In this document: positions 43,420-52,598 of the stretch, piece after piece | Position numbering within the stretch: the stretch's first letter is position 1 | Layout: the number at the start of each line of letters is the position of its first letter | NCBI GenBank assembly: GCA_030524635.1 | Contig: JAUNGG010000027.1 | Coordinates: 1 to 52,654 of the forward strand | Source of the DNA: Lachnospiraceae bacterium | GTDB taxonomy: Bacteria > Bacillota > Clostridia > Lachnospirales > Lachnospiraceae | Direction of reading: 5' to 3' | Length of the DNA stretch: 52,654 nucleotides | The notes under the pieces: model-generated | Databases searched by the model: none | Seen by the model: the letters and a program-made list of their open reading frames with translations, nothing else | Told to the model about the DNA's origin: nothing | Translations under genes and position numbers: made by a program

Positions 43420-43467
43420 CGGTTATCTCTCCGCAGTCTGCTGTGGTCATCTCTTTGCAGTCTGCTG
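43420..43467 (-). repeat. 24 bp tandem repeat in the transaldolase leader
   Basis: Two units (43444-43467 and 43420-43443, read on the minus strand) each begin CAGCAGACTGC and continue with (AA/GG)AGAGATRACC. They differ at a few positions. They lie between the isomerase stop and the transaldolase ribosome site, so they are within the operon message. The second transaldolase copy has no such repeat. Confidence 0.7.
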
Positions 43468-43508
43468 CGGGGAGGCCGGTTTTGTTCATTGTAAGCATTA
43501 TCGGATCA

Positions 43509-44999
43509 TCACGCAAATGGATTCTCTGTCTTATACAGCATGCCTTTTGGCTGGTTGAAGCCGATCTCCTCTACGTCTACGCCGATGTATTTAAATACTT
43601 CATAGATGGATTTCCCGAAATGTCCAAAGGCAACAGCACCGTGATGGGGGAAGTTCTTCTCGATCAGCACATGGCGGTAGAAGCGGTTCATCTCCGGAAT
43701 GGCAAAAATGCCGATGGAGCCGAAGGAGCGGGTTGCCACCGGAAGGACCTGGCCCTGAGCGATATATGCGCGCAGCACATTGTCGGCAGTACTCTGCAGC
43801 CGGAAGAAGGTGATTGGGCCAGGAGCGATGTCGCCCTCCAGGGTGCCCTGGGTAACCTCCTCAGGCAGGGAGCGCGCCATGATCAGCTGGTATTTCATTT
43901 CGCAGAAGGACAGCTTCTTGGAGCTGGTATTGCCGCAGTGGAAGCCCATGAAGGTCTCTTTCTGGGTATAGTTATAAGCATTCCTGATATCCTCCTCGTA
44001 CAGATCCTTAGGTACGGAGTTGTTGATATCCAGCAGGGTCACTGCATCCTGGCTTACGCAGGTTCCGATAAACTCACTTAATGCACCGTAAATATCTACC
44101 TCGCAGGATACTGGGATGCCGCGGTCGGTCAGACGGCTGTTCACATAACAGGGAACGAAGCCGAACTGGGTCTGAAATGCAGGCCAGCACTTTCCGGCAA
44201 TGGCTACATACTTCCGGTAGCCTCTGTGGGCTTCGATCCAGTCAAGGAGAGTCAGCTCATACTGCGCCAGCTTTTCAAGAATCTCCGGCTTCTTATTGCC
44301 TTTCCCAAGTTCTGCCTCCATATCCTTTACCACATCCGGGATTCTGGGATCTCCGGCATGGTTCTTGAATGCCTCGAATAGATCCAGCTCGGAATTCTCC
44401 TCAATCTCTACGCCTAAGTTGTACAGCTGCTTGATAGGAGCATTGCAGGCAAGGAAGTTTAATGGTCTTGGGCCGAAGCTGATGATCTTTAAGCTGGACA
44501 GGCCGATGATGGCGCGGGCGATGGGTACGAACTCCTGGATCATGTCAGCACATTCCTCGGCAGTTCCTACCGGATATTCCGGGATGTAAGCCTTCACATT
44601 GCGCAGCTTTAAGTTGTAGCTGGCATTCAGCATACCGCAGTAAGCGTCGCCTCGTCCCTGAATCAGGTTATTGCCGCTTTCCTCAGCGGCTGCGATGAAC
44701 ATAGCCGGCCCGTCGAAGTGCTTTGCCAGGAGAGTTTCGGAGATCTCCGGTCCGAAGTTGCCCAGGTATACTGCCAGGGCGTTGCATCCGGCAGCCTTGA
44801 TATCCTCTAAGGCCTGGACCATATGGATCTCGCTTTCTACGATGCAGACTGGACACTCATAAATGTTTTTTGGGTCATACTTTGCTTCATAAGCCTGAAC
44901 CAGGGCTTTTCTTCTGTTTACGGAAAGGCTTTCCGGAAAGCAGTCGCGGCTTACCGCCACAATACCAATTTTTACTTCTGGCATATTGATCATAATCAT
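43509..44999 (-). CDS. L-fucose/L-arabinose isomerase family sugar isomerase
   Basis: A 496-residue protein of the FucI/AraA fold. [17 protein letters not shown] starts the first Rossmann-like domain. [20 protein letters not shown] and [20 protein letters not shown], then [13 protein letters not shown], are core segments. [16 protein letters not shown] and [14 protein letters not shown] fall in the C-terminal metal-site domain. Such enzymes convert aldoses to ketoses using Mn. The exact sugar is not readable. Being between xylulokinase and transaldolase, it may make D-xylulose from D-xylose or L-ribulose from L-arabinose. No araB or araD is present, which favours a product that XylB can use. 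GAAAGGAGA precedes the ATG at 44999. The 200-base gap to xylB holds small hairpins but no clear promoter. Confidence 0.8.
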   Translation of the reverse strand: MIMINMPEVKIGIVAVSRDCFPESLSVNRRKALVQAYEAKYDPKNIYECPVCIVESEIHMVQALEDIKAAGCNALAVYLGNFGPEISETLLAKHFDGPAMFIAAAEESGNNLIQGRGDAYCGMLNASYNLKLRNVKAYIPEYPVGTAEECADMIQEFVPIARAIIGLSSLKIISFGPRPLNFLACNAPIKQLYNLGVEIEENSELDLFEAFKNHAGDPRIPDVVKDMEAELGKGNKKPEILEKLAQYELTLLDWIEAHRGYRKYVAIAGKCWPAFQTQFGFVPCYVNSRLTDRGIPVSCEVDIYGALSEFIGTCVSQDAVTLLDINNSVPKDLYEEDIRNAYNYTQKETFMGFHCGNTSSKKLSFCEMKYQLIMARSLPEEVTQGTLEGDIAPGPITFFRLQSTADNVLRAYIAQGQVLPVATRSFGSIGIFAIPEMNRFYRHVLIEKNFPHHGAVAFGHFGKSIYEVFKYIGVDVEEIGFNQPKGMLYKTENPFA

Positions 45000-45199
45000 G
45001 TTCTCCTTTCATTTATCTGCCTTGTCAGGCATCAGGGGTACCTGAACCCCATGTTTTGCAGATATATCATCGTTTCAAATAGTTTGCGGGCACGCCGAGG
45101 TTTCAAAGGTTTGGCGGCGATACCGTAAGATTTTCTCCGGTCAGCCCCAGCCAGGCATTTTCCGGAAGGCCGCCTTCCTTTCTATAATCGGCAGAGGAA

Positions 45200-46723
45200 T
45201 TACAGGCCGGCAAGGATTTTGTAATCCTCCTTCAGGCTCTGGTACAGCTTCTGATACAGCTTGTGGTACTCTGCGTATGCGGCAGCCTGCTCTGGGACAG
45301 GGTCGGTGCTGTCCTTTTCGGTGATCAGGGCATCACAGGCAGCTTCCACCCTTGGATAAATGCCGCAGCCGACGCCGGCCAGAATGGCAGCGCCTAAGGC
45401 AGGGCCCTCTGACTGCTGTATGGTCTTTACGGTGCACTGGTACAGGTCAGCCAGCATCTGGCGCCAGTTGGGGCTCTTTCCGCCGCCGCCGCAGGCCATC
45501 ATCTGGGTCACCTCTATGCCCATCTCTTTTAAGATCTCATTGCAGTCGCAAAGAGAGTAGGATACTCCTTCCATAACGGCGCGCAGCAGGTGCTTTTTGG
45601 TATGGATAGCAGACAGACCGAAGAAGACGCCGCGGCAGTCCGGATCCAGATGAGGGGTGCGCTCGCCCATTAAGTAGGGAAGATAGATCAGCTTATCGCT
45701 TCCTGCGGGAACGGTCTTTACATCCTCATTGATCAGGTCATAGATATCCCGTCCTTCCGCCTCTGCCCGTACTGCATAATCCTGACAGAACTGATCCTTG
45801 AACCACTTTAAGGAAAGGCCGGCGCCCTGGGTAACTCCCATGATGTGCCATGCTCCGGGAACTGCACAGCAGCAGGTATGGACACGGCCCTTTGGGTCGA
45901 TGGAAACTTTGCTGGTATGGGCGAATACCACACCAGAGGTTCCGATGGTGGTAAATGCTGTGCCATCTCTTACGATTCCGGTTCCTACGGCAGCAGCAGC
46001 GTTGTCGCCGGCGCCGCCCACTACTTTTACCTCTGCAGTCAGGCCGGTCCGGGCTGCGATCTTGGGAAGCAGCGTGCCGGTAACCTGACAGGATTCGTAC
46101 ACGGTTCCCAGCAGGGATTTGTCAATGGAAAGTGCATTCAGCACCTCATCCGACCAGCAGCGTCCGGGAACATCTAAAAGCTGCATACCGCTGGCGTCGG
46201 ATACTTCCGTTGCGAATACGCCGGTTAAGATATAGCGGATATAGTCCTTCGGCAGCAGGATGTGTCTGCATCTTGCATAATGCTCCGGCTCATTTTTGCG
46301 TACCCACAGGATCTTTGCAGCTGTCCATCCGGTTAGCGGAGGATTTGCGGTGATTTCGATCCAGCGTTCTCTCGGCATGACAGCCAGCATATCCTCCACC
46401 TCGGCGCCGGTCCGCTGGTCGCACCAGATGATGGAAGGACGGATCACCTCCCCATTTTCATCAAGCATGACCAGGCCGTGCATCTGTCCGGAGATTCCGA
46501 TGCCCTTGATGTTTTCCTTTGCAGCGCCGGACTTTGCTGTCACGGCGGTTAAGGTATTGAGAACGGCATCCCGCCAGTCCTCCGGTTTTTGCTCTGCCCA
46601 GCCATTATGGGGCTGATACAGAGGATATTCCTGGGAGGCGGATGCGATCACGGTGCCCTTCTCGTCGAATAAAACGGTTTTCGTGGCAGACGTTCCAACG
46701 TCAATTCCGATCAAATAGTTCAT
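45200..46723 (-). CDS. xylB: Xylulokinase
   Basis: A 507-residue FGGY-family kinase. MNYLIGIDVGTSATKTVLFD is the phosphate-binding N-terminus. GIGISGQMHGLVMLDENGEV carries the xylulokinase-type QMHG signature, and VGGAGDNAAAAVGTGIV and ACGGGGKSPNWRQMLADLYQ are ATP-site segments. It phosphorylates D-xylulose to xylulose 5-phosphate. Its ribosome site GAGGAG lies inside the last codons of the AraC regulator gene, 4 bases upstream, so the two are translationally coupled. The product feeds the transketolase and transaldolase of the same run. Confidence 0.95.
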   Translation of the reverse strand: MNYLIGIDVGTSATKTVLFDEKGTVIASASQEYPLYQPHNGWAEQKPEDWRDAVLNTLTAVTAKSGAAKENIKGIGISGQMHGLVMLDENGEVIRPSIIWCDQRTGAEVEDMLAVMPRERWIEITANPPLTGWTAAKILWVRKNEPEHYARCRHILLPKDYIRYILTGVFATEVSDASGMQLLDVPGRCWSDEVLNALSIDKSLLGTVYESCQVTGTLLPKIAARTGLTAEVKVVGGAGDNAAAAVGTGIVRDGTAFTTIGTSGVVFAHTSKVSIDPKGRVHTCCCAVPGAWHIMGVTQGAGLSLKWFKDQFCQDYAVRAEAEGRDIYDLINEDVKTVPAGSDKLIYLPYLMGERTPHLDPDCRGVFFGLSAIHTKKHLLRAVMEGVSYSLCDCNEILKEMGIEVTQMMACGGGGKSPNWRQMLADLYQCTVKTIQQSEGPALGAAILAGVGCGIYPRVEAACDALITEKDSTDPVPEQAAAYAEYHKLYQKLYQSLKEDYKILAGL

Positions 46724-46727
46724 GTTT

Positions 46728-47612
46728 TCACTCCTCTTTTTTCATTGTTTTGCTTTCACTCCGTTTTTTTACTGCTTCCTCTCCGGCATGCTTCCGATAT
46801 TCACTGGGAAGACAGCTAAAGCGTTTCTGAAATGCCTTGGCAAAGGCGCGGCTGTTGGGAAAGCCATTGTTCTGAGCTACCTCCGTCAGGCTGTGATCCG
46901 TATTCATCATTTCCCGCAGACCGTATTCCGTCCGCAAGTCCAGCAGATAGGTCTTATAGCTGACATCAGCGTATCGCTTAAACATTCGGGACAGGTAGGT
47001 GGGAGAGAAGCCGAATTGCCGGGCAACACTTTCCAGCGTAATCTCCGTATTATAATTCGCCTTCATATAAGAAGTAATGTTTGAAAGCTTGTCCAGATGA
47101 CGCTTCTGCCGGATCGCAGACTGATCACTTTCTGTATTCATAAATTCTGTGACCAGCAGATAAAGAAGCTCAGAGCACAGGCTATGAGCCTTCAGCTCAA
47201 ATGCAAAATCCTTTTTCTGATAGGTACGGAAAAGCTGCACGATCAGCTGTGCCAGCTTTAAATTGTCCTCATCCGACTGCTTGGAAAATACGGCGTAATC
47301 CCCTTCCCTGACATAGCGATCCAGGCAGTTGGAGGGGATCTGAAGTACGATGGTGGTGTTTGGCTCTGGTGCATCGATGGAATGGATCTCATTGGGGTTA
47401 ACGATCACAAAATCGGCAGCCTGGAGAGGCAGGCTGGTATTATTGATCTGGAATACCAGGCTCCCCTCCAATACAAGAAAAATCTCCACGGCGCGGTGCC
47501 AGTGCTTGCTTCTTTTGTACTTTCCATCCTTTCCCTCAAACAGGAAAAGCTTAAACGGCAGATCCTCATTCGGTATGATTAATTCGTGATTAAATTCCAT
47601 AAAATTTTTCAC
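46728..47612 (-). CDS. AraC-family transcriptional regulator
   Basis: A 294-residue protein with an N-terminal cupin sensor (SKHWHRAVEIFLVLEGSLVF, then FVIVNPNEIHSI) and a C-terminal double helix-turn-helix (ITLESVARQFGFSPTYLSRM and SLTEVAQNNGFPNSRAFAKA). The start is a GTG at 47612 with AGGAAAG upstream; an in-frame ATG at 47600 lacks a ribosome site. It probably senses a pentose and controls xylB and its neighbours. Its own promoter lies at 47650-47677, and xylB follows 4 bases after it. The tail is very charged (KKRSESKTMKKEE). Confidence 0.92.
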   Translation of the reverse strand: MKNFMEFNHELIIPNEDLPFKLFLFEGKDGKYKRSKHWHRAVEIFLVLEGSLVFQINNTSLPLQAADFVIVNPNEIHSIDAPEPNTTIVLQIPSNCLDRYVREGDYAVFSKQSDEDNLKLAQLIVQLFRTYQKKDFAFELKAHSLCSELLYLLVTEFMNTESDQSAIRQKRHLDKLSNITSYMKANYNTEITLESVARQFGFSPTYLSRMFKRYADVSYKTYLLDLRTEYGLREMMNTDHSLTEVAQNNGFPNSRAFAKAFQKRFSCLPSEYRKHAGEEAVKKRSESKTMKKEE

Positions 47613-47649
47613 CCAACTTTCCTACTGCATATACGGTTACTCTAATCTT

Positions 47650-47677
47650 ATGATATAGGAAAAAAATCCGTTTGCAA
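47650..47677 (-). promoter_or_regulatory. Promoter of araC-xylB-isomerase-transaldolase
   Basis: On the minus strand, TTGCAA (47677-47672) and TATCAT (47655-47650) are 16 bases apart. It lies in the 120-base gap between transketolase and the AraC gene. Confidence 0.6.
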
Positions 47678-47732
47678 ATACCTGGAATCAGAAGATTTCT
47701 TGTAGGAAAACGGAGTTGATATTACCACTTTT

Positions 47733-49718
47733 TTACAGGATACTCTTTACGGTATTGACAACGTTTTCTGTGGTAAAGCCGAACTTTTGAAAAAGAAGCC
47801 CGGCAGGAGCAGAAGCGCCGAATCCGTGCATGGTGACATAAGCGCCGTCCAGTCCAACATATTTGCCCCAGCCGAAATCGCTTAATGCTTCGATGGCCAC
47901 ACGGCTGCGTACTTCCTTTGGAAGAACATGATCCTTATATTCCTGGCTCTGCTCCTCGAACACATCCAAAGAAGGCATGCTGACTACCCGGACATCAATC
48001 CCGTCTTCTGCCAGAACCTTCTTTGCCTCCACCGCCAGAGAAACCTCAGAGCCGCTTGCCATCAGGATTGCGTCCGGCACCGCCTTTTTGCTGTCCTCCA
48101 GGATATAAGCGCCTTTTAAAGCCTCCTTGCCGGAGCCGTCTAACTGAGGCAGATTCTGACGGGTCAGCACCAGTGCAGTAGGTGCTGACTCGGCAGTTGC
48201 AGCGTAATACCATGCAGCGGCCGTTTCGGCAGCATCCGCTGGACGGAACACATGGAAGTTCGGCATGGAGCGGAGCATGGCAAGCTGTTCGATGGGCTCG
48301 TGGGTCGGGCCATCCTCGCCAACGCCGATACTGTCGTGGGTAAAGACGTAGGTGACCGGCAGCTTCATCAGCGCGGCCAAGCGAGCCATAGGCTTGGTGT
48401 AATCGCTGAATACGAAGAAGGTTGACACATAGGGGCGCAGCCCGTGAAGTGCCAGACCATTTCCGATCGCAGCCATGGCCAGCTCACGGACACCGAAATG
48501 CAGGTTGCGGCCTTCGTAGCTGCTGCTGGAGAAATCGCCGGCATCCTTCATATAGGTTTTGGTAGAAGGAGCCAGATCAGCAGCGCCGCCGATCAGGTTA
48601 GGAACGGCATCCTTCAGCCGGTTAATCATGACACCGGATAGATTTCTGGTAGCCTGAGGCTTGTCCTCACAGGCCCAGTATGCGTCATCATCGTACAGCT
48701 TTTCTGCGATCTTCATATCATGATATTCGTCCCAAAGCTTCTTTATCTCCGGATAAGCTTCGCAGTAAGCGCAAAACATGGCAGTCCAGGAGTCTTCCGC
48801 AGCAGCTCCCTCAGCAGCTAGGCTGCGGTAATTTGCGTACACATCCTCCGGAACATAAAATGGCTCCATGCTTTCCCAGCCAAGGTTTGCCTTCAATGCG
48901 ATTACATTTTCCTCTCCCAGCGGTTCGCCGTGTGCACTTGCCTTTCCCTGCTTGGCCGGACATCCGTAGCCGATCCTGGTCCTTACGGTAATGAAGGATG
49001 GACGTGTCCGGTCTGCCTTTGCTGCTTCGATGGCTCTGCCGATCTCCACGGTGTCATTGCCGTCTCCTACGGTGAGAGTCTGGAATCCAAAGGCTTCCAT
49101 GCGCTTCTGTACATTTTCAGTAAATGCAATGTGGGTGCTTCCCTCGATGGAGATCTGGTTGGAATCATACAGGACGATCAGCTTTCCAAGCTTCAATGTA
49201 CCGGCCAGAGAGAACGCTTCCGAAGAAATGCCCTCCATCATGCAGCCGTCGCCGCCCAGAACGAAGGTATAATGATCGACCACCGGGTAAGCCGGCTTGT
49301 TGAATACAGCAGAAAGATGAGCTTCCGCCATTGCCATGCCCACAGCCATTCCCATGCCGGCGCCCAGAGGTCCGGTAGTTGCTTCCACCCCTACGGTATG
49401 GCCGTATTCCGGATGGCCGGGGGTCAGGGAGTCTGCCTGACGGAAGCTTGCCAGGTCATCTACCGTTAATCCGTAGCCGAAAAGGTGGAGAAGAGAATAT
49501 AGGAGAGTAGAGCCGTGGCCGCCGGAGAGAATGAAACGGTCCCGATTCTCCCACTTAGGATTTGCCGGGTTATGATTCATGTGGTGTGCCCACAGCTCAT
49601 AAGCCATGGCGGCAGAACCCAGAGGCAGTCCCGGATGGCCGGAATTTGCCTTTTGTACGGCATCCGCTGCCAGTATTCGGATCGCATTAACCGATTTTTT
49701 TTCTATGTCCAGATTCAT
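47733..49718 (-). CDS. tkt: Transketolase
   Basis: A 661-residue thiamine-diphosphate enzyme of full length. Key segments are VQKANSGHPGLPLGSAAMAY, ILSGGHGSTLLYSLLHLFGY, the cofactor motif GDGCMMEG (reading GGDGCMMEGISSEAFSLAG), and THDSIGVGEDGPTHEPIEQL in the pyrimidine-binding domain. It moves two-carbon units between sugar phosphates, accepting the xylulose 5-phosphate made by XylB. AAGGAGG precedes the ATG. It is the first gene of the minus-strand pentose run, with a separate promoter for araC-xylB behind it. A TATAAT box lies at 49775-49770 on the minus strand without a good -35. Confidence 0.96.
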   Translation of the reverse strand: MNLDIEKKSVNAIRILAADAVQKANSGHPGLPLGSAAMAYELWAHHMNHNPANPKWENRDRFILSGGHGSTLLYSLLHLFGYGLTVDDLASFRQADSLTPGHPEYGHTVGVEATTGPLGAGMGMAVGMAMAEAHLSAVFNKPAYPVVDHYTFVLGGDGCMMEGISSEAFSLAGTLKLGKLIVLYDSNQISIEGSTHIAFTENVQKRMEAFGFQTLTVGDGNDTVEIGRAIEAAKADRTRPSFITVRTRIGYGCPAKQGKASAHGEPLGEENVIALKANLGWESMEPFYVPEDVYANYRSLAAEGAAAEDSWTAMFCAYCEAYPEIKKLWDEYHDMKIAEKLYDDDAYWACEDKPQATRNLSGVMINRLKDAVPNLIGGAADLAPSTKTYMKDAGDFSSSSYEGRNLHFGVRELAMAAIGNGLALHGLRPYVSTFFVFSDYTKPMARLAALMKLPVTYVFTHDSIGVGEDGPTHEPIEQLAMLRSMPNFHVFRPADAAETAAAWYYAATAESAPTALVLTRQNLPQLDGSGKEALKGAYILEDSKKAVPDAILMASGSEVSLAVEAKKVLAEDGIDVRVVSMPSLDVFEEQSQEYKDHVLPKEVRSRVAIEALSDFGWGKYVGLDGAYVTMHGFGASAPAGLLFQKFGFTTENVVNTVKSIL

Positions 49719-49960
49719 GAATTCCTCCTTGTAAATAAAGGGCTTTATAATTTGTCTGATCTGTTTTATATTATATGCTTTCGGACCATATTTCCCTAGT
49801 GAGATACTTGTCTAGTTTATGTCACTTTCTTGCTCTTTTATCACAATGGAGAAGGCGGCGGTTTTTGTGATTCTTACTTTGAAGCCATAAAATGAAGACA
49901 GATCATGTTTAAGGCAGTAGCTTCAGATGGTTAGTGCAAATTAGTATGAAAAAATAAAAG

Positions 49961-49982
49961 AAGCCCGCTAACGGCGGGTTTC
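49961..49982 (-). terminator. Terminator of the YjbR/DUF3795 gene
   Basis: On the minus strand, AAACCCGC (49982-49975) pairs with GCGGGCTT (49968-49961), followed by CTTTTATTTTTTC. It lies about 140 bases after the stop of the gene at 50119. The rest of the 400-base gap (49719-50118) shows only the poor tkt promoter candidate near 49770. Confidence 0.75.
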
Positions 49983-50118
49983 TTTCGGAAGCTCTGTGGT
50001 GATTTCATTGGTGTAGGTAATGGTATTTAAGAATTTGGGAGATCTATCTTCTCAGGAAAGAAATGAATCCAGTATATGCAAAGGAAGATATTGCATTTAT
50101 GAGAAGGCTGCGGAGGAT

Positions 50119-50742
50119 TTATGCTTTTAGATTGCGGATTCGTTCCTCAATAGACTGTTCAAACTCCTGATCGGACAGCTGCGGGTCTCTCGTAGCTGTC
50201 CAGATGGAGCATGGAAGCTGATCGCACTGAGCACAGGTTGCGAAGCCATTTTTCTGAGAGCATCCATAAATCGGACAGGGCTTTCCCGCTGGTGCATGAA
50301 AAACCTTTCCGCCGGACTCATTGCATCCGTCACATAAGGTTTTAAAACAACTGCATTTTCTGCATTCTGTGCCGCAGCAGGTCAGATTCAGGATCTCACG
50401 CTGTTTCTTTCTGCTGAAGCTTTTCAGAACGAGAGAGTAGGATTTATCCAGCATCTGCTTCAGCAGCTCGTCCGGGACATTGCCATCGGCCTTCACCGAA
50501 TTCCAGTGAAGCTTATTGGAGTAGTAGCCTGGAATCACATCCTCATACTGCTTTCGGAAGAATTCACCCTCTAAGGGTTCCAGCTTCAAATTGATGTAAT
50601 ATGGCCGGTTCTGATCATCAAGACAGACTGCCGCAAACATCTTACCTCCGATGTGATAGCGGATCCAATTCCATGCGGGCTGCAGATCCTTTGTGACACC
50701 TGTTTTTTTCAGTAAATATTCATCTAACCAAAGATACTTCAT
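50119..50742 (-). CDS. YjbR/MmcQ-like domain fused to a DUF3795-type cysteine-rich domain
   Basis: A 207-residue protein. The first 115 residues (WNWIRYHIGGKMFAAVCLDD, then NLKLEPLEGEFFRKQY, then IPGYYSNKLHWNSV) follow the MmcQ/YjbR pattern, a CyaY-like fold thought to bind DNA. The last 90 residues hold at least ten cysteines (CCGTECRKCSCFKTLCDGC, then PCPIYGC, then CAQCDQLPC), as in DUF3795 proteins, probably for zinc or Fe-S binding. Its biochemical role is unknown. AGGAGG lies 10 bases before the ATG. It is monocistronic, with its own terminator. Confidence 0.78.
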   Translation of the reverse strand: MKYLWLDEYLLKKTGVTKDLQPAWNWIRYHIGGKMFAAVCLDDQNRPYYINLKLEPLEGEFFRKQYEDVIPGYYSNKLHWNSVKADGNVPDELLKQMLDKSYSLVLKSFSRKKQREILNLTCCGTECRKCSCFKTLCDGCNESGGKVFHAPAGKPCPIYGCSQKNGFATCAQCDQLPCSIWTATRDPQLSDQEFEQSIEERIRNLKA

Positions 50743-50837
50743 GTTTTCCTGCCTCCTGTTTTTTGATTAGTAAGGTAACGCTCGAAATCCGCTTGGGGCG
50801 GGCTGCTAGGAGCATATTGATGTCAATATGATATCAT

Positions 50838-50953
50838 TCTCAACATGACAACGGTATGTCATGAATTGCGGGAGCACGAAGTGCGAAGCAATTCGGTATC
50901 AAAGGGGGCAAAATACCTTTTGCCCCCAACATCATGTCATGTTGCCGTTATGA
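50838..50953. repeat. Structured intergenic element with two hairpins
   Basis: GAATTGC (50863-50869) pairs with GCAATTC (50888-50894), with an inner GCAC/GTGC stem. GGGGGCAAAA (50904-50913) pairs with TTTTGCCCCC (50918-50927). The outer parts (CATGACAACGGTATGTCATGA and the complement of CATGTCATGTTGCCGTTATG) are imperfect inverted copies. On the minus strand the second hairpin is followed by TTT and could also stop transcription. It has the look of an interspersed repeat, but no second copy is in the window. The rest of the 420-base gap 50743-51162 holds the hairpin at 51023-51056. Confidence 0.55.
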
Positions 50954-51022
50954 GTAAAAAATGAAAGAAAGATGAAGGGAAAATGACCGGAACTTCAAGG
51001 TTACGGATAGAGGAAAGAAAAT

Positions 51023-51056
51023 GGCGCAGGCAAAACTCTAAGGTTATGCCTGCGTC
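51023..51056 (-). terminator. Hairpin after transaldolase copy 2
   Basis: GGCGCAGGCA (51023-51032) and TGCCTGCGTC (51047-51056) form a 10 bp stem with one mismatch. On the minus strand it is followed by ATTTTCTTTCC, a fair T-rich tail, about 110 bases after the transaldolase stop. Confidence 0.6.
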
Positions 51057-51162
51057 ATTCACGTTTATCGTACCTGATTTTACGGCGCTCAGTCTTATAG
51101 TGCTCGACCTTGCAGCATCTACTCTTACGATGCCACCCCGGTATCGATACACTTTTCCTACA

Positions 51163-51816
51163 TTATTCTCCAAAGACCGCCTTGTAATCTGCCTGGAATT
51201 TTGCAATTCCGGCATCAGTCAGCGGATGTTTTGTCATCTGTTCGATTACCTTATAAGGTACCGTTGCAATGTCTGCACCTGCCTTTGCGCAGTCGATCAC
51301 ATGGATCGGGTTGCGGATGCTGGCGGCAATGATCTGCGTCTTAATATCATGGATGGTAAAGATCTCTGTGATGTCCTCGATCAGGCTGATTCCCGGCATG
51401 GAAATGTCGTCCAGACGTCCCAGGAATGGGGATACATAGGTGGCACCTGCGCGGGCAGCCAACAGCGCCTGGGCTGCAGTGAAGATCAGAGTCACATTCG
51501 TCTTGATGCCTTCAGAAGCCAGTACCTTGGTTGCTTTCAGGCCTTCCACAGTCATAGGGATCTTCACAACCATGTTGGGATGAATCGCTGCAATTTCACG
51601 CCCTTCTGCGATCATACCCTCCGCATCTGTGGTGGTAGCCTTTACTTCGCCGCTGATGGGGCCGTCCACAATGGAAGCAATTTCTGCGATCACTTCCTTA
51701 AAATCACGCCCTTCCTTTGCAATCAGAGATGGATTGGTGGTAACACCACAGATCACACCCATATCATTGGCTTTTCTAATGTCCTCTACGTTTGCAGTAT
51801 CTACAAAAAATCTCAT
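51163..51816 (-). CDS. Transaldolase / fructose-6-phosphate aldolase-like, copy 2
   Basis: A 217-residue protein with the same landmarks as copy 1: [30 protein letters not shown] with the Schiff-base Lys, and [11 protein letters not shown]. By eye the two differ at about 12 positions, mostly conservative, spread from the middle to the C-terminus. AAAGGAGACC precedes the ATG at 51816. Unlike copy 1 it stands alone, upstream of the divergent rRNA operon. It may provide basal activity while copy 1 follows the pentose operon. No strong promoter was recognised in the 120 bases before it. Confidence 0.92.
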   Translation of the reverse strand: MRFFVDTANVEDIRKANDMGVICGVTTNPSLIAKEGRDFKEVIAEIASIVDGPISGEVKATTTDAEGMIAEGREIAAIHPNMVVKIPMTVEGLKATKVLASEGIKTNVTLIFTAAQALLAARAGATYVSPFLGRLDDISMPGISLIEDITEIFTIHDIKTQIIAASIRNPIHVIDCAKAGADIATVPYKVIEQMTKHPLTDAGIAKFQADYKAVFGE

Positions 51817-52099
51817 AAGTGGTCTCCTTTATCTGCTTTTTGTTGTTTCTACGGTTTGCACAGCATACAGTAGTTTCCTGGAAAAAGAAACTGCCTGGAA
51901 AATATGCGGACCGGTGAAACAATTACCATACTTTTAGTTTAATATAAGGGATAGATCCTGTCAAATGGAAGTGTAATCAAATGGAGCTGTAAACATAGGG
52001 CTTTAGAAAGAGAGTTGAATGCAGATATGACTGTAAATAGTATTAATTGTATAAATAATATAAAAAGAAAAAATAGTTTTAAAAATTTCAAAAAAACTG

Positions 52100-52128
52100 T
52101 TGACATTTTGCGGTTACAGTGATATTCT
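52100..52128 (+). promoter_or_regulatory. rRNA operon promoter P1
   Basis: A perfect TTGACA (52100-52105) and TATTCT (52123-52128) are 17 bases apart. The 90 bases upstream are A-rich, resembling an UP element. A small CGCCGC/GCGGCG hairpin follows near 52138. Confidence 0.8.
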
Positions 52129-52235
52129 ATATCTCGCGCCGCTGATGAGGCGGCGATGAACTCCCCAAAATGGAGTCCAAAGTTGTTTGAAAAAGTTGAA
52201 AAACTTCGAAAAACAAAAAAATATGAAAAAAGTTG

Positions 52236-52264
52236 TTGACAAACTCGAAACGATGTGCTATCAT
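52236..52264 (+). promoter_or_regulatory. rRNA operon promoter P2
   Basis: A perfect TTGACA (52236-52241) and TATCAT (52259-52264) are 17 bases apart, 136 bases downstream of P1. A/T tracts precede it. Tandem sigma-A promoters are usual for rRNA operons in Firmicutes. Confidence 0.85.
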
Positions 52265-52269
52265 AAACG

Positions 52270-52598
52270 AGTTGCCGCTGAGAAATCGGCCGACAACAAC
52301 TTACAAAATGAACCTTGAGAATTGAAGACTGAATAATACACAAACCCTGAAAATTCTAAAAACAAGGCCTTTGGTTTGGCCTTGGATTTGAGAAAATTCA
52401 GAACAAAACCTAAAGTAAATTTACGTATAAAGGTTTTAAGATGGCTGCCTGCAGACATCAGAAAACCGAACGTGACCGAGAAAAGCAAAGCTTTTCGAGG
52501 ACGGGAAAGAATAATTAGCCAAGCTAAGTTCTTAACCAAGAATCAAACGACAGAGGAGTCTGATTGACAAGTCAATCAGCCCGCTTCTGACGAAGCTT
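52270..52598 (+). other. rRNA leader region with hairpins
   Basis: This is the 5' leader between P2 and the 16S gene. It contains AACCTTGAGAATTGAAGACT, a phrase typical of clostridial rRNA leaders. Hairpins are AAGGCC/GGCCTT (52363-52382), GAAAAGC/GCTTTTC (about 52480-52498) and a perfect 9 bp dyad, CTGATTGAC/GTCAATCAG (52560-52579), just before the 16S 5' end. The last is likely part of the processing stem. Small open frames here are not supported as genes. Confidence 0.65.

Noticed and set aside
45000..45199. Small hairpins between xylB and the isomerase gene, considered as a riboswitch
   Set aside because: Only short GGGGT/ACCCC and TGCC/GGCA stems are seen, with no known aptamer core.
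50937..51215. A 92-codon minus-strand frame overlapping the end of transaldolase copy 2
   Set aside because: It runs over a terminator-like hairpin and into the transaldolase gene, with no recognisable domain.
52376..52567. A 63-codon frame in the rRNA leader
   Set aside because: It lies inside the rRNA precursor leader, very basic in composition, no ribosome site.
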